Shown here: positions 20,039 to 28,432 of the stretch, in pieces
Layout of the letters: the number at the start of each line of letters is the position of its first letter
Numbering within the stretch: position 1 is the first letter of the stretch
NCBI GenBank assembly: GCA_964530225.1
Contig: CAZHBA010000057.1
Span: 1-64,000 of the forward strand
Length of the DNA stretch: 64,000 nucleotides
Source of the DNA: CAZHBA01 sp964530225
Lineage (GTDB): Bacteria; Pseudomonadota; Alphaproteobacteria; UBA6615
Direction: 5' to 3'
Notes under the pieces: model-generated
Databases searched by the model: none
The model's input: only the letters and a program-made list of their open reading frames with translations
Told to the model about the DNA's origin: nothing
Program-made: the position numbers and the translations under genes

Positions 20039-21025
20039 GTGAGCGACCCATCAAACCCACAGTTCTCGAGCATGCGCCTGGGAAGCCATCCCGAGCGCGA
20101 CGACGTCGCCTTCGATCTTGAGTCGGTTTTGTCGTCGGTCGTATCGCTGCGTGCGGCCATTCCCGAAGACGCATTCACGGCGCCAATTCTGGGCACCGAG
20201 CGCGAAGGCCAAGGCGTGGTCATCGACAACAGCGGCCGGGTGCTAACCATCGGTTATCTGGTGACAGAAGCCGAAGAAATCTGGCTGGTCGGCAACAACG
20301 GTATGGCGCTGCCCGCCCATGTGGTGGCGTACGACCAAGAAACCGGGTTCGGATTGGTACAGGCGCTGGGGAATCTCGGCTTACCGGCAGCAGATATCGG
20401 CGAATCGTTCTCGGTCGGTGTCGGCGATCCGGTTATCGTCGCCAGTCAAGGCGGTGCCGAAGAAGCCGTCAACGCTCAGGTCGTCTCGGTGCGCGAGTTC
20501 GCTGGATCGTGGGAATATCTGCTCGACGACGCAATATTTACAATCCCGGCGCATCCGAAATGGAGCGGCGCCGGCATGTTTAACCAGATTGGTCAACTGA
20601 TCGGCATCGGATCGCTTTACATCCAACAGGCGATACCCGGCGAAGATCAAATCGACGGCAATATGATCGTGCCGATCGATATCCTGAAACCCATTTACGA
20701 CGACTTGGTCACGCTGGGCCGCTCCGACAAATCACCGCGACCGTGGCTAGGTATGACGACAGCGGAAGCCGACGACAGGCTGGTTGTCGCGGGTCTGGCA
20801 AATCGTGGTCCCGCCATGCGCGCCGGGGTCGAATTGGGCGATCTGGTGATAGGCATCGCCGGCGAACCGGTTACCGGCCTATCGACCATGTTCCGCAAGA
20901 TTTGGTCGCTCGGCAGCGCCAGCGTCGCTGTACCGCTGACGCTACAGCGCGATGGCCGCACTCTGTCCGTCACTGTGGACAGCGGCGAACGCGCCGATTA
21001 TCTGAAAAAACCGAACGTCAACTAG
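20039..21025 (+). CDS. HtrA-like (S1C) protein with PDZ domain, catalytic triad incomplete
   Basis: A 328-residue protein with a trypsin-like S1C domain (about residues 40-220) and a C-terminal PDZ domain (ANRGPAMRAGVELGDLVIGI). By eye, the catalytic His position (usually TNNHV) reads LTIGYLVTEA and the Asp position (usually DLAVL) reads TGFGLVQAL. Only a Ser remains in the SGAG segment, where GNSGG is expected. It has no signal peptide. It is therefore probably a non-proteolytic homologue used for binding. The start is GTG 20039, after GGTATTTC with a weak ribosome site. It is single, between an oxygenase and the aap operon. Confidence 0.82.
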   Translation: MSDPSNPQFSSMRLGSHPERDDVAFDLESVLSSVVSLRAAIPEDAFTAPILGTEREGQGVVIDNSGRVLTIGYLVTEAEEIWLVGNNGMALPAHVVAYDQETGFGLVQALGNLGLPAADIGESFSVGVGDPVIVASQGGAEEAVNAQVVSVREFAGSWEYLLDDAIFTIPAHPKWSGAGMFNQIGQLIGIGSLYIQQAIPGEDQIDGNMIVPIDILKPIYDDLVTLGRSDKSPRPWLGMTTAEADDRLVVAGLANRGPAMRAGVELGDLVIGIAGEPVTGLSTMFRKIWSLGSASVAVPLTLQRDGRTLSVTVDSGERADYLKKPNVN

Positions 21026-21207
21026 ACCCCCGGCGGCCCCTAGCAGACCCTTTCGGGCGCTGGCGGGAAAGCTACGTCCGGGACACAACACCATTATCCA
21101 ACTAAAGGCGGTTGTCTGCCGGGGCTTTTAGGGTGCAGTATTACCCCGCGGTAACAAATTGCGGGCGTCATTCAAGGCGTTCGCGGTCAACAATCAGGGA
21201 GTTGATT

Positions 21208-22230
21208 ATGAAATTTACAGCAATCACAAGCGCAGCCGTTGTGGCGGCAGCGATGTGGCTCACCGGCGGCGCTCACGCGGCGACGCTCGACGACGTTAAA
21301 GCCGCCGGCCAGTTGAAGTGCGGCATCAACACCGGTCTACCCGGATTTGCCTTCACCGACGACAAGGGCAACTGGACGGGCTTCGATGTAGCCTATTGCC
21401 GGGCGCTCGCCGCGGCGGTGCTGGGCGACCCCGGCAAGGTCAAGTACGTCAACCTGACCGGCAAAAACCGTTTTCCAGCGCTCGCCTCGGGTGAAATCGA
21501 CGTACTATCGCGCAACACCACTTGGACCTTCTCGCGCGATGTCGATTTAGGCTTCACCTTCATTGGCGTCAGCTATTACGACGGCCAGGGTTTTATCGGC
21601 CGCACAGCACTGGGCGTTAAAAGCGCCAAGGAACTGGACGGCGCGTCGATCTGTATCCAGACCGGCACGACAACCGAGTTAAACCTCGCCGACTTCTTTC
21701 GCGTTAACAAAATCAAGTACGAGCCGGTGCCGATCGAGACCAACGAGGAAGCGCGCAAGGGCTATGAAGCTGAGCGTTGCGACGTCTACACCACGGACGC
21801 CTCGGGCCTCGCCGCCACCAAGTCGACCTTCTCGGACGCCAGCAAGCACATGGTGTTCCCGGAAATCATCTCAAAAGAACCGCTGGGACCGTTGGTTCGC
21901 CAGGGCGACGACCAGTGGGCCGACATCGCCCGCTGGACCCTCAACGCGCTGATCAACGCCGAGGAACTCGGTGTTACCCAGGCCAATGTTACGTCGATGG
22001 CGAACAAGGGTAATAATCCCGAAATCAACCGCATGCTCGGTTCCGAGGGGTCGTTGGGCGAAATGCTCGGTCTGTCCAAGACCTGGGCGGTCGCCGCTAT
22101 TAAGGCCGGAGGTAACTACGCAGAAATCTTCGAACGTTACCTTGGCAAGAACACCGCGCTCGGTCTCGCGCGCGGCCAGAACGCACTCTACAAGGATGGC
22201 GGCATCCTCTACGCCCCGCCAATGCGTTAA
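21208..22230 (+). CDS. aapJ: General L-amino acid ABC transporter, substrate-binding protein
   Basis: Periplasmic solute-binding protein (SBP_bac_3) for amino acids. The signal peptide MKFTAITSAAVVAAAMWLTG ends with GAHAA; the mature protein begins TLDDVKAAGQLKCGINTGLP. Family segments are GFDVAYCRALAAAVLGD and NLTGKNRFPALASGEIDVLS. The frame is open from 21112, but the ATG at 21208, with AGGGAG 6 bases upstream and a signal peptide directly after it, is clearly the start. It is the first gene of aapJQMP. A terminator directly downstream probably makes the binding protein more abundant than the permeases. Confidence 0.96.
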   Translation: MKFTAITSAAVVAAAMWLTGGAHAATLDDVKAAGQLKCGINTGLPGFAFTDDKGNWTGFDVAYCRALAAAVLGDPGKVKYVNLTGKNRFPALASGEIDVLSRNTTWTFSRDVDLGFTFIGVSYYDGQGFIGRTALGVKSAKELDGASICIQTGTTTELNLADFFRVNKIKYEPVPIETNEEARKGYEAERCDVYTTDASGLAATKSTFSDASKHMVFPEIISKEPLGPLVRQGDDQWADIARWTLNALINAEELGVTQANVTSMANKGNNPEINRMLGSEGSLGEMLGLSKTWAVAAIKAGGNYAEIFERYLGKNTALGLARGQNALYKDGGILYAPPMR

Positions 22231-22243
22231 CCGCAAACAAATG

Positions 22244-22280
22244 AATGGTCCGCCCCAAGAGGGCGGACCATTTCTTTTGT
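22244..22280 (+). terminator. Intercistronic terminator/attenuator between aapJ and aapQ
   Basis: A 12-bp perfect stem AATGGTCCGCCC/GGGCGGACCATT (22244-22255 with 22261-22272), loop CAAGA, followed by TCTTTTGT. Partial termination or 3'-end protection here would favour aapJ mRNA over aapQMP. Confidence 0.85.
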
Positions 22281-22308
22281 GTACTTAAATTACCTTGAGT
22301 TACTTGCC

Positions 22309-23499
22309 GTGGCGACCACAAGTCTAACCACCGAAACTGAAGGGCTAAAGTTCCGGTGGTTGTGGACGGATGAACGTTCGCGCGGGGTTATTTTTCAGTT
22401 CCTGGTGATCCTCGGTCTGGCGATTTTCATAGCCTTCATCGTGTCGAACACCATTACCAATTTACAAAAAGCCGGCCTAGCGTCGGGTTTCGGATTTCTC
22501 GACGAACCTGCCTTTTTCGATATCAACCAGCGCATGATTGAGTACACCTCGCAGTCGACGTTCGGTCGCGCGTTGATCGTCGGATTTTTGAACACCATTC
22601 TGGTGTCGGCGCTGGGCATAATCGCAGCAACGCTAATCGGATTCAGCGCCGGCGTAATGCGGCTGTCGCATAACTGGATTCTCTGCAAGTTGGTGACAAC
22701 CTATGTCGAATTCACCCGCAACGTACCAGTACTACTGCAAATTATCTTTTGGTGGGCGATTCTCACCGGTTTGCCGAAAGTTCGCGACAGCCTGTCGTTC
22801 GGCAACGCGGTATTTCTCAATAATCGCGGGTTCAGAATGCCGTCACCGGTGCCCGAAACCGGTTTCGTGTGGGTGTTTGCGGCATTTGTCGCCGGTGTTA
22901 TCGCGACCGCCATCATCGCCAAATGGGCCCATAAGCGACAGGACAAAACCGGCCAGACCTTCCCGACCATATGGGTCGGGTTAGCGTTGATCATCGGACT
23001 TTCGGTAATCGTCTATTTCATTCTCGGACAACCACTGGCGTGGGACGTGCCCGAGCGCACGCGGTTTAACTTTCGTGGCGGCATCAACGTTACGCCGGAG
23101 TTGATCGCCCTGTGGTTTGCGCTATCGACTTATACCGGCGCGTTTATCTCGGAAAATGTGCGCGCCGGCATTATGGCGGTCAGCAAAGGGCAAACCGAGG
23201 CAGCATTCGCGCTTGGCCTGCGGCGCAATCAGACCATGCGTCTGATCATTATTCCACAGGCGCTGCGCGTGATCATTCCGCCGCTGACCAGCCAATACCT
23301 CAACCTGACCAAGAATTCGTCGCTGGCCATCGCCATCGGTTATCAGGATCTGGTGTCGATCGGAGGTACCATCCTCAACCAGAGCGGTCAGGCGCTCGAG
23401 GTCGTCGGCATCTGGATGGCGGTCTATCTGGGTCTTAGCCTGCTCACCTCGGCCTATATGAACTGGTACAATAAACGCATCGCGCTGGTGGAACGATGA
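22309..23499 (+). CDS. aapQ: General L-amino acid ABC transporter permease AapQ
   Basis: Inner-membrane permease of about 396 residues with the long AapQ-type N-terminal region. Membrane segments include FLVILGLAIFIAFIVSNTI and WVFAAFVAGVIATAIIA. The BPD_transp_1 EAA loop is EAAFALGLRRNQTMRLIIIP. The open frame reaches GTG 22279, which is inside the tail of the terminator, so GTG 22309 (VATTSLTTETEGLK, with TTGAG 9 bases upstream) is preferred. Its end overlaps the aapM start by 4 bases (ATGA), indicating translational coupling. Confidence 0.94.
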   Translation: MATTSLTTETEGLKFRWLWTDERSRGVIFQFLVILGLAIFIAFIVSNTITNLQKAGLASGFGFLDEPAFFDINQRMIEYTSQSTFGRALIVGFLNTILVSALGIIAATLIGFSAGVMRLSHNWILCKLVTTYVEFTRNVPVLLQIIFWWAILTGLPKVRDSLSFGNAVFLNNRGFRMPSPVPETGFVWVFAAFVAGVIATAIIAKWAHKRQDKTGQTFPTIWVGLALIIGLSVIVYFILGQPLAWDVPERTRFNFRGGINVTPELIALWFALSTYTGAFISENVRAGIMAVSKGQTEAAFALGLRRNQTMRLIIIPQALRVIIPPLTSQYLNLTKNSSLAIAIGYQDLVSIGGTILNQSGQALEVVGIWMAVYLGLSLLTSAYMNWYNKRIALVER

Positions 23500-24605
23500 C
23501 CGACCAGCCCTTCCATCGCCAACAAGCCGAACTGCTACCGCACCGGTCCGCACCGGCGACCACCGTCGGGGTGATTGGGTGGATACGCGCCAACCTGTTC
23601 GGCAGTTGGTTCAACAGCCTGGTGACGCTAGTCATCATCTATGTCGTATGGATGGTTTTGTCGTCGCTGATCGACTGGGCGTTCATCAGTTCCCACGTTT
23701 CGGGCGAAAACCGGTTCGCCTGCACCACAGACGGCGCTTGCTGGGCTTGGCTCGACCAACGCATCCAGCAGTTCCTCTATGGCTTCTACCCTGCCGGCGA
23801 GACCTGGCGGATCAACTTGGCGTTCGTACTGCTGTTTCCGGCACTGGCGCCTTGGCTGTTCGACAACGTGCCGGGGGCACGTTACCTGCGCTGGTTCTCG
23901 ATCGCCTATCCGGTGATCGCGACAATCCTGCTGGCCGGCGGCTTAGGCCTGACCGTGGTGACCACCGACAAGTTCGGCGGTTTCATGTTGAACCTTACCG
24001 TCGGTCTGGCTGGTATCGTGCTGTCGCTGCCGCTCGGCATCGTGCTGGCGCTGGGCCGGCAATCGCGCCTACCGATTATCCGTATCTTATCGATCATCTT
24101 CATCGAAGCGGTGCGCGGCGTGCCTTTGATTACCCTGTTGTTCGTCTCCAACATTATCCTGCCGATCTTCCTGCCGCCCGATATCGCATTGGACAGCGTG
24201 ATCCGCGTCATCGTCATGGTGACTGCGTTCGCGTCGGCGTATATGGCCGAAGTCATCCGCGGCGGCCTGCAGGCGATCCCCAAGGGCCAGTACGAGGCTG
24301 CCCAGGCGGTGGGGCTAAGTTACTGGAAGATGATGCGGCTGATCATCCTGCCGCAGGCGCTGAAGATCTCGATCCCTGGTATCGTCAACACCTTCATCGG
24401 CCTGTTCAAGGACACCACTTTGGTCATAATCATCGGCCTGTTCGACATCCTCGGTATCGCCAACGCCATGGTATCGAACCCCGACTGGCTCGGCCTGTCG
24501 TCCGAGACCTACGTGGTCGTAGCCCTGTTCTTCTTCACCGTGTGCTTTTCCATGTCGCGGTATTCGATCCACCTCGAGCGCAAGCTCGATACAACGAGAC
24601 GTTGA
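23496..24605 (+). CDS. aapM: General L-amino acid ABC transporter permease AapM
   Basis: The second permease, 369 residues. The first hydrophobic segment is LVTLVIIYVVWMVLSSLI; a periplasmic region with two Cys (ENRFACTTDGACWAWLD) follows, as in the family. The C-terminal permease domain has the EAA loop EAAQAVGLSYWKMMRLIILP. It forms a heterodimeric channel with AapQ. It overlaps aapQ by 4 bases and ends 12 bases before aapP. Confidence 0.94.
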   Translation: MTDQPFHRQQAELLPHRSAPATTVGVIGWIRANLFGSWFNSLVTLVIIYVVWMVLSSLIDWAFISSHVSGENRFACTTDGACWAWLDQRIQQFLYGFYPAGETWRINLAFVLLFPALAPWLFDNVPGARYLRWFSIAYPVIATILLAGGLGLTVVTTDKFGGFMLNLTVGLAGIVLSLPLGIVLALGRQSRLPIIRILSIIFIEAVRGVPLITLLFVSNIILPIFLPPDIALDSVIRVIVMVTAFASAYMAEVIRGGLQAIPKGQYEAAQAVGLSYWKMMRLIILPQALKISIPGIVNTFIGLFKDTTLVIIIGLFDILGIANAMVSNPDWLGLSSETYVVVALFFFTVCFSMSRYSIHLERKLDTTRR

Positions 24606-24617
24606 GGCGAGGCCGAT

Positions 24618-25391
24618 ATGTCAATTGCAGAAACCACTTCAAGCGCCGGCACCGGCGAACCAGTAATTGAGATCACCGGTCTAAATAAATGGTTCGGCCC
24701 GTTCCACGTGCTGCGCGATATCAACCTGAGCATCGCCCGGCGTGAACGCATCGTCATTTGCGGCCCCTCGGGCAGCGGTAAATCGACCCTAATCCGCTGC
24801 ATCAACCGGCTGGAAGAACATCAAGAAGGGCAAATCGTCGTCGACGGCACCGTGCTGACAAATAACCTTAAGAATATCGACGCCATCCGCCGCGAAGTCG
24901 GCATGGTGTTCCAGTCGTTTAACCTGTTTCCTCACCTCACCGTGTTAGAGAATTGCACCCTGGCACCGATCTGGGTGCGCAAGACACCAAAAACGGAGGC
25001 CGAGAAATTTGCCATGGAACTGCTCGAGCGGGTCAAGATTCCAGAGCAGGCGGACAAGTATCCCGGCCAGCTATCGGGTGGCCAGCAGCAGCGCGTGGCC
25101 ATTGCCCGCTCGCTATGCATGCGGCCCAACATAATGCTGTTCGATGAGCCGACCTCAGCGCTCGATCCGGAAATGATCAAGGAAGTGCTCGACACCATGG
25201 TCGATCTGGCGGAGACCGGCATGACCATGCTGGTAGTCACCCACGAGATGGGCTTCGCCTCGCAGGTCGCCGACCGGGTGATCTTCATGGACGAGGGGCA
25301 GATCGTCGAGCAAAACACGCCGGACGAGTTCTTCAACAACCCGCATTCCGACCGCACCAAGCTGTTCCTCAGCCAGATTCTCAGCCACTAA
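24618..25391 (+). CDS. aapP: General L-amino acid ABC transporter ATP-binding protein AapP
   Basis: ABC ATPase of 257 residues powering AapQM. The Walker A is GPSGSGKST, the Q-loop is VFQSFNLFPHLTVLEN, the signature is LSGGQQQRVAIARSL, the Walker B is IMLFDEPTSALDPE, and the switch His is in VTHEMGFA. It is the last gene of aapJQMP. The inverted-repeat element at 25472 follows and may help end the transcript. Confidence 0.97.
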   Translation: MSIAETTSSAGTGEPVIEITGLNKWFGPFHVLRDINLSIARRERIVICGPSGSGKSTLIRCINRLEEHQEGQIVVDGTVLTNNLKNIDAIRREVGMVFQSFNLFPHLTVLENCTLAPIWVRKTPKTEAEKFAMELLERVKIPEQADKYPGQLSGGQQQRVAIARSLCMRPNIMLFDEPTSALDPEMIKEVLDTMVDLAETGMTMLVVTHEMGFASQVADRVIFMDEGQIVEQNTPDEFFNNPHSDRTKLFLSQILSH

Positions 25392-25471
25392 GGCTGGATG
25401 ATTCTAGCCTTGGTCATAGGTTGGCCGTATCCTACCGCCACGTCAGTGCGCGCTGCTAGAAGCCTCTGGAC

Positions 25472-25621
25472 TACCCCCTCCCCTCCTTGAGGGGGCTGCG
25501 GGACGAACCGTCGTGCTGGTTGCACGACGCAAGTCGGACCGCAGAAAAAATGCTTCGGCTGGCTTACGCCACGCCATTGGCGTGACGGTCCAGCCTCAGC
25601 CCCCTCGCTGGGGGAGGGAAT
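25472..25621. repeat. REP-like inverted-repeat element
   Basis: Two arms of about 25 bases point at each other. The left is CCCCTCCTTGAGGGGGCTG, which itself folds CCCCTC-CTT-GAGGGG. The right is CAGCCCCCTCGCTGGGGGAGG, which folds CCCCC-TCGCT-GGGGG. The right arm read on the other strand matches the left (CCCTCCCC..GAGGGGGCTG). About 100 bases lie between them, with a smaller GGCGTGG/CCACGCC-like palindrome near 25570. It sits between the convergent aapP and the desulfhydrase gene, so it may act as a two-way terminator or be a dispersed palindromic unit. Confidence 0.65.
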
Positions 25622-25632
25622 TAGATCGCGGC

Positions 25633-26688
25633 CTAGTCGGTTTGCATCTCGCTGGCGAGACGCTCACTGAGAACTTCGCTGTAGCCGAACAGCGCCGGCG
25701 TGCCACCAGTATGTAGGAACACCACCTTCGATCCGGGCGCGACCGCGCCTTCCTTCGCCAAATGAACCAGTCCGGCAAGGGCGCGGCCGGAATAAACGGT
25801 GTCGAGCAGCAGACCTTCGGTACGCGAGCTCAGCAGCACGACGTCGTAGGTGGCATCGTTCAAGCGGCCATAGCCCGGCGACAGCACATCATCCATCGTG
25901 TGAACGTCTTCGCCAGAGACGACGGCAGATATTCCCAAAAGCTCTTCGACATTGCGGCAGTTGGCAGCGATACGCTCAGCTTGCGCTGCGGCGTCGCGGC
26001 GCACGCAGATGCCAAACACCGGCGCATTTATACCGAGCGCCCGCAGGCCGACCAAGAATCCGCCGTGGGTCATGCCGTTACCCGACGGCACAATGAAGGC
26101 GTCGACACTGCCCGGGTCATCTAATTGTTCGACCAGTTCCATGGCACCTTTGACGTAGCCCAGCGCACCGGTCGGCGGATTTTCCGGCGCAAGGGGAATG
26201 ACATAGGGATTGAAGCCCTGGTGCCGATCTTCTTCGGCAATCTCACGCAACCGGGCGTCCGCACCCGCCTCATCCTCGCCTTCGGGATAGGTGTGAACCG
26301 TCGCCCCTAAAAGTTTGTCCAACAACACGTTACCGCCGTTGACATAGCTGTCGTCGTAGAGCGGCACGCGGTCTTCCAACTGCACATGGCATCTCAGGCC
26401 CAGCTTGGCGGCAGCCGCCGCAGCGGCGCGAACATAGTTCGACTGGACGGCACCGGTGATCAGAATCGTATCGGCATTCTGCGCCAGAGCCTTGCCCAGA
26501 TAAAATTCAAGCTGCCGGACCTTGTTGCCACCGAAGGCCAGCCCGGTGGCGTCGTCTCTTTTTATCTGGAGCTTGAGGCCCAACTCATCTCCCAGCCGTG
26601 GCGCCGCCTCCAGGGGGGTTGGGTAATGGCCCAGGGGTGCCAACGGGAAAGCATCCAGCAGACCGGAAACCTCGCGGGACGTCATCAT
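25633..26688 (-). CDS. D-cysteine desulfhydrase / ACC deaminase family protein
   Basis: A PLP-dependent fold-type II enzyme, 351 residues. The PLP lysine is in FGGNKVRQLEF, followed by the TILITGAVQSNYVRAAAAAA segment and the phosphate-binding GNGMTHGG. Family members release sulfide, pyruvate and ammonia from D-cysteine, or deaminate ACC or other D-amino acids. The D-cysteine branch is favoured because the next gene upstream is a sulfur amino-acid lyase and a RidA gene precedes that. It is the last gene of a four-gene minus-strand run. Confidence 0.85.
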   Translation of the reverse strand: MMTSREVSGLLDAFPLAPLGHYPTPLEAAPRLGDELGLKLQIKRDDATGLAFGGNKVRQLEFYLGKALAQNADTILITGAVQSNYVRAAAAAAAKLGLRCHVQLEDRVPLYDDSYVNGGNVLLDKLLGATVHTYPEGEDEAGADARLREIAEEDRHQGFNPYVIPLAPENPPTGALGYVKGAMELVEQLDDPGSVDAFIVPSGNGMTHGGFLVGLRALGINAPVFGICVRRDAAAQAERIAANCRNVEELLGISAVVSGEDVHTMDDVLSPGYGRLNDATYDVVLLSSRTEGLLLDTVYSGRALAGLVHLAKEGAVAPGSKVVFLHTGGTPALFGYSEVLSERLASEMQTD

Positions 26689-26726
26689 GTCATCGCATCC
26701 AAATTACCGTTGATGACCGTGCTGGT

Positions 26727-27887
26727 TTAACCCAACGCGTGTTCTAGTTCGGCGAGTAGATCGCGTGAGTCCTCGACGCCCACCGACAACCGCACCAGAC
26801 TATCGCTAATGCCTAGCTCCGCGCGGTTCTCCGGCGGGATCGAGGCGTGGGTCATGATCGCCGGATGCTCGATCAGGCTCTCCACCCCACCCAGACTCTC
26901 GGCTAGGGCGAACAGCCGACAACGCTCGAGGAAAGCGACGCTTTCGTCGAGCCCCCCTTTGAGGATCGCTGTCACCATGCCGCCATAGCCCTCCATCTGC
27001 CGGCTCGCCAGCGCGTGTTGCGGATGGCTTGCGAGGCCAGGATAGATCACCCGGTCGACCGCCTTGTGACCCTCCAAAAACTCGGCGACCAGTTGCGCGT
27101 TCTGCGAATGTTGCGCCATGCGCAGGTGCAGGGTCTTCAGCGCCCTCAGCGACAAGAAACTGTCGAACGGGCCGGCGATGCCGCCGACCGCGTTCTGCAA
27201 ATAGGCCAGCTGTTTGGCGAGATCACCGCGCTCGACGACAACAACGCCGCCGACCACGTCGGAGTGGCCGTTCAAGTATTTGGTCGCCGAATGCACCACC
27301 ACGTCGATGCCGTGGTCAAGCGGGCGCTGGATGTAGGGTGAGGCAAAGGTGTTGTCGCACACCGAGATCAGCCCGCATTCCTTGGCGACCACGGCGACGG
27401 CAGATAAATCGACGATGCGCAGCATGGGATTGGTTGGCGTCTCCACCCAGATCATCTTGGTGTTGGGTTTGATCGCCGCGGTGATACGCTCGGGCTTGGT
27501 CATGTCGATGAAGGTGAAGTCTAGATTGGACGAGCGTCGGCGCACGTTTTCGAAGATGCGAAAGGTACCGCCATAGAGGTCGTCCATCGAGATCACATGA
27601 TCGCCGCTGTCGAGCAACTCCAGCACCGTGCCAATCGCCGCCATGCCCGAGGCGAAGGCGAAGCCATCGCTGCCGTTTTCCAGATCGGCAACGCATGCCT
27701 CATACGCGCCGCGCGTCGGGTTCTGGGTGCGGGCGTATTCGTAGCCCTTGTGCTTGCCCGGGCTCTCCTGAACGAAGGTCGAGGTGGCGTAAATCGGCGT
27801 CATGATGGCACCGGTCGGCGGGTCGGGCTGCTGGCCGGCATGGATGGTCCGCGTCGCGAACCGAGGCCGGTTAGTCTTGTCGCTCAT
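26727..27887 (-). CDS. Cystathionine gamma-synthase/gamma-lyase family enzyme
   Basis: A Cys/Met metabolism PLP enzyme. The entry segment is YEYARTQNPTRGAYEACVAD. The PLP lysine is in VVHSATKYLNGHSDVVGG. The substrate tail is ESLGGVESLIEHPAIMTHAS. The frame opens at 27911, but the ATG at 27887 (MSDKTNRPRFATRTIHAG) gives the usual N-terminus and about 386 residues. Synthase, cystathionine lyase or methionine gamma-lyase activity cannot be separated by eye. The neighbouring D-cysteine desulfhydrase-like enzyme and RidA favour a catabolic lyase. Confidence 0.88.
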   Translation of the reverse strand: MSDKTNRPRFATRTIHAGQQPDPPTGAIMTPIYATSTFVQESPGKHKGYEYARTQNPTRGAYEACVADLENGSDGFAFASGMAAIGTVLELLDSGDHVISMDDLYGGTFRIFENVRRRSSNLDFTFIDMTKPERITAAIKPNTKMIWVETPTNPMLRIVDLSAVAVVAKECGLISVCDNTFASPYIQRPLDHGIDVVVHSATKYLNGHSDVVGGVVVVERGDLAKQLAYLQNAVGGIAGPFDSFLSLRALKTLHLRMAQHSQNAQLVAEFLEGHKAVDRVIYPGLASHPQHALASRQMEGYGGMVTAILKGGLDESVAFLERCRLFALAESLGGVESLIEHPAIMTHASIPPENRAELGISDSLVRLSVGVEDSRDLLAELEHALG

Positions 27888-27917
27888 AACGTCGGGATAC
27901 TCCACAAACAAAACGCG

Positions 27918-28343
27918 TCAATCGATGATCGCGACTGCGTCGATTTCGATTAGACAGCGTGGGTCAGTCGCCAACTGCACCACCTGCACCGTCGTCGTCG
28001 TCGGCTTGTTGTCACCGAAATATTCGCCCCACACGCGGTTGAGCGAATCCTGGTCGGACAGATCGGTGCAATAGCGGTTGGCGGTGACGATGTCGGCGAA
28101 CGTCGCGCCCACCGAGTCGAGACCCTTTTTTATGTTCTCCAAAACCACACGCGCCTGCCCTTCCATGTCCGGCGGGATGTTGTCGAACTCTTCCGGGATA
28201 TGCGGGTGGCTGTGATAGACGGGTGTGGCCGTACAACCGGCCAAATAGACGGTAATGCCGCCAGTCACCTTGATCGCTGGGGCATAGGGCATCCACATGT
28301 CCGGCGCATCGGGCCAATGAACGTGTTCGATTTGCTTCGCCAT
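27918..28343 (-). CDS. RidA-family enamine/imine deaminase-like protein
   Basis: A 141-residue member of the YjgF/YER057c/UK114 family. Family features are GGITVYLAGCTA, the segment NIKKGLDSVGATFADIVTAN and the C-terminal CLIEIDAVAIID; the Arg of the canonical substrate site is probably the one in DPRCLIEI. RidA proteins hydrolyse reactive enamines and imines released by PLP eliminases. It is placed 30 bases before such an enzyme, which fits that role. It is slightly longer than RidA proper, so it may be a subfamily with another substrate. Confidence 0.88.
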   Translation of the reverse strand: MAKQIEHVHWPDAPDMWMPYAPAIKVTGGITVYLAGCTATPVYHSHPHIPEEFDNIPPDMEGQARVVLENIKKGLDSVGATFADIVTANRYCTDLSDQDSLNRVWGEYFGDNKPTTTTVQVVQLATDPRCLIEIDAVAIID

Positions 28344-28432
28344 GGTGTTCTTCCCTCGAAAAAATTTGCGTAATGGCAGTGTAGCGGGGTTTTCGCCCCC
28401 GAAACAGCAGCAGCCCTATGTTGAAACGAACA

